DNA of 6,563 nucleotides, taken from NCBI GenBank assembly GCA_903871865.1, contig CAIQIL010000353.1, positions 1 to 6,563 on the forward strand, read 5' to 3'. Below, piece after piece: positions 6,491 to 6,563 of this stretch (position 1 is its first letter; the number at the start of each line of letters is the position of its first letter). The position numbers and the translations under genes were made by a program. A model generated the notes under the pieces. It was given only the letters and a program-made list of their open reading frames with translations, was not told the origin of the DNA and searched no databases. This stretch comes from an uncultured Burkholderiales bacterium. Its GTDB lineage: Bacteria; Pseudomonadota; Gammaproteobacteria; Burkholderiales; Burkholderiaceae_C.

Positions 6491-6562
6491 TCAAGGCCCG
6501 GCGTCGTCAAGCTTGCGCTTGGGCGCTTTGCGCAGCACCACGGGCGGTGACACGGCACCCGC
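6491..6562 (-). CDS. C-terminal tail of the gene upstream of era, probably RNase III (rnc)
   Basis: A minus-strand frame enters from the right edge and ends at TGA (complement of 6491-6493). It encodes 23 residues ending KRKLDDAGP. Of its 23 codons, 18 end in G or C, slightly better than the other two frames, which also contain stops. In Burkholderiales the gene directly upstream of era is normally rnc, encoding RNase III, which cuts double-stranded precursors of ribosomal RNA. The visible residues lie beyond any conserved domain. They would be a Pro/Lys/Arg-rich tail after the dsRNA-binding domain. The name rests on gene order alone, so no symbol is given. Confidence 0.4.
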   Translation of the reverse strand, partial: AGAVSPPVVLRKAPKRKLDDAGP

Positions 6563-6563
6563 C

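Overview
The window looks like chromosomal housekeeping DNA from a GC-rich betaproteobacterium, most likely of the order Burkholderiales. The grounds are strong G/C preference at third codon positions, the protein sequences themselves, and the gene order era-recO-pdxJ-acpS-nagZ, which is typical of that group. I see no insertion sequence, phage gene, CRISPR array, tRNA or rRNA.

Layout. Bases 1-203 are non-coding. They hold a strong rho-independent terminator (74-97) for a plus-strand transcript entering from the left, then a promoter with a perfect 14-bp palindrome over its -35 box, then a Shine-Dalgarno sequence. A single plus-strand gene (204-2081) follows, encoding a long-chain fatty-acid-CoA ligase of the AMP-forming family. 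It ends in short tandem repeats (2061-2100) and faces a minus-strand operon across a 45-bp gap.

The operon, read right to left, is: the tail of a gene that is probably rnc (RNase III; 6491-6562), era (6423-5395), recO (5380-4493), pdxJ (4496-3681), acpS (3684-3277) and nagZ (3245-2127). recO/pdxJ and pdxJ/acpS each overlap by 4 nt (ATGA), era and recO are 14 nt apart, and acpS and nagZ are 31 nt apart. This points to one translationally coupled transcript.

How the genes work together. The operon joins functions needed by growing cells: ribosome assembly (Era, with RNase III if that assignment is right), recombinational repair (RecO), vitamin B6 synthesis (PdxJ), activation of acyl carrier protein (AcpS) and recycling of cell-wall fragments (NagZ). 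The plus-strand ligase activates fatty acids for degradation or lipid synthesis and appears to have its own regulated promoter.

Nothing here amounts to a new system. The points most worth a second look are the palindromic operator/promoter of the ligase gene, its probable TTG start, the repeats that place TGA in all three frames after its end, an insertion near the active site of PdxJ, and the N-terminal extensions of RecO and Era.
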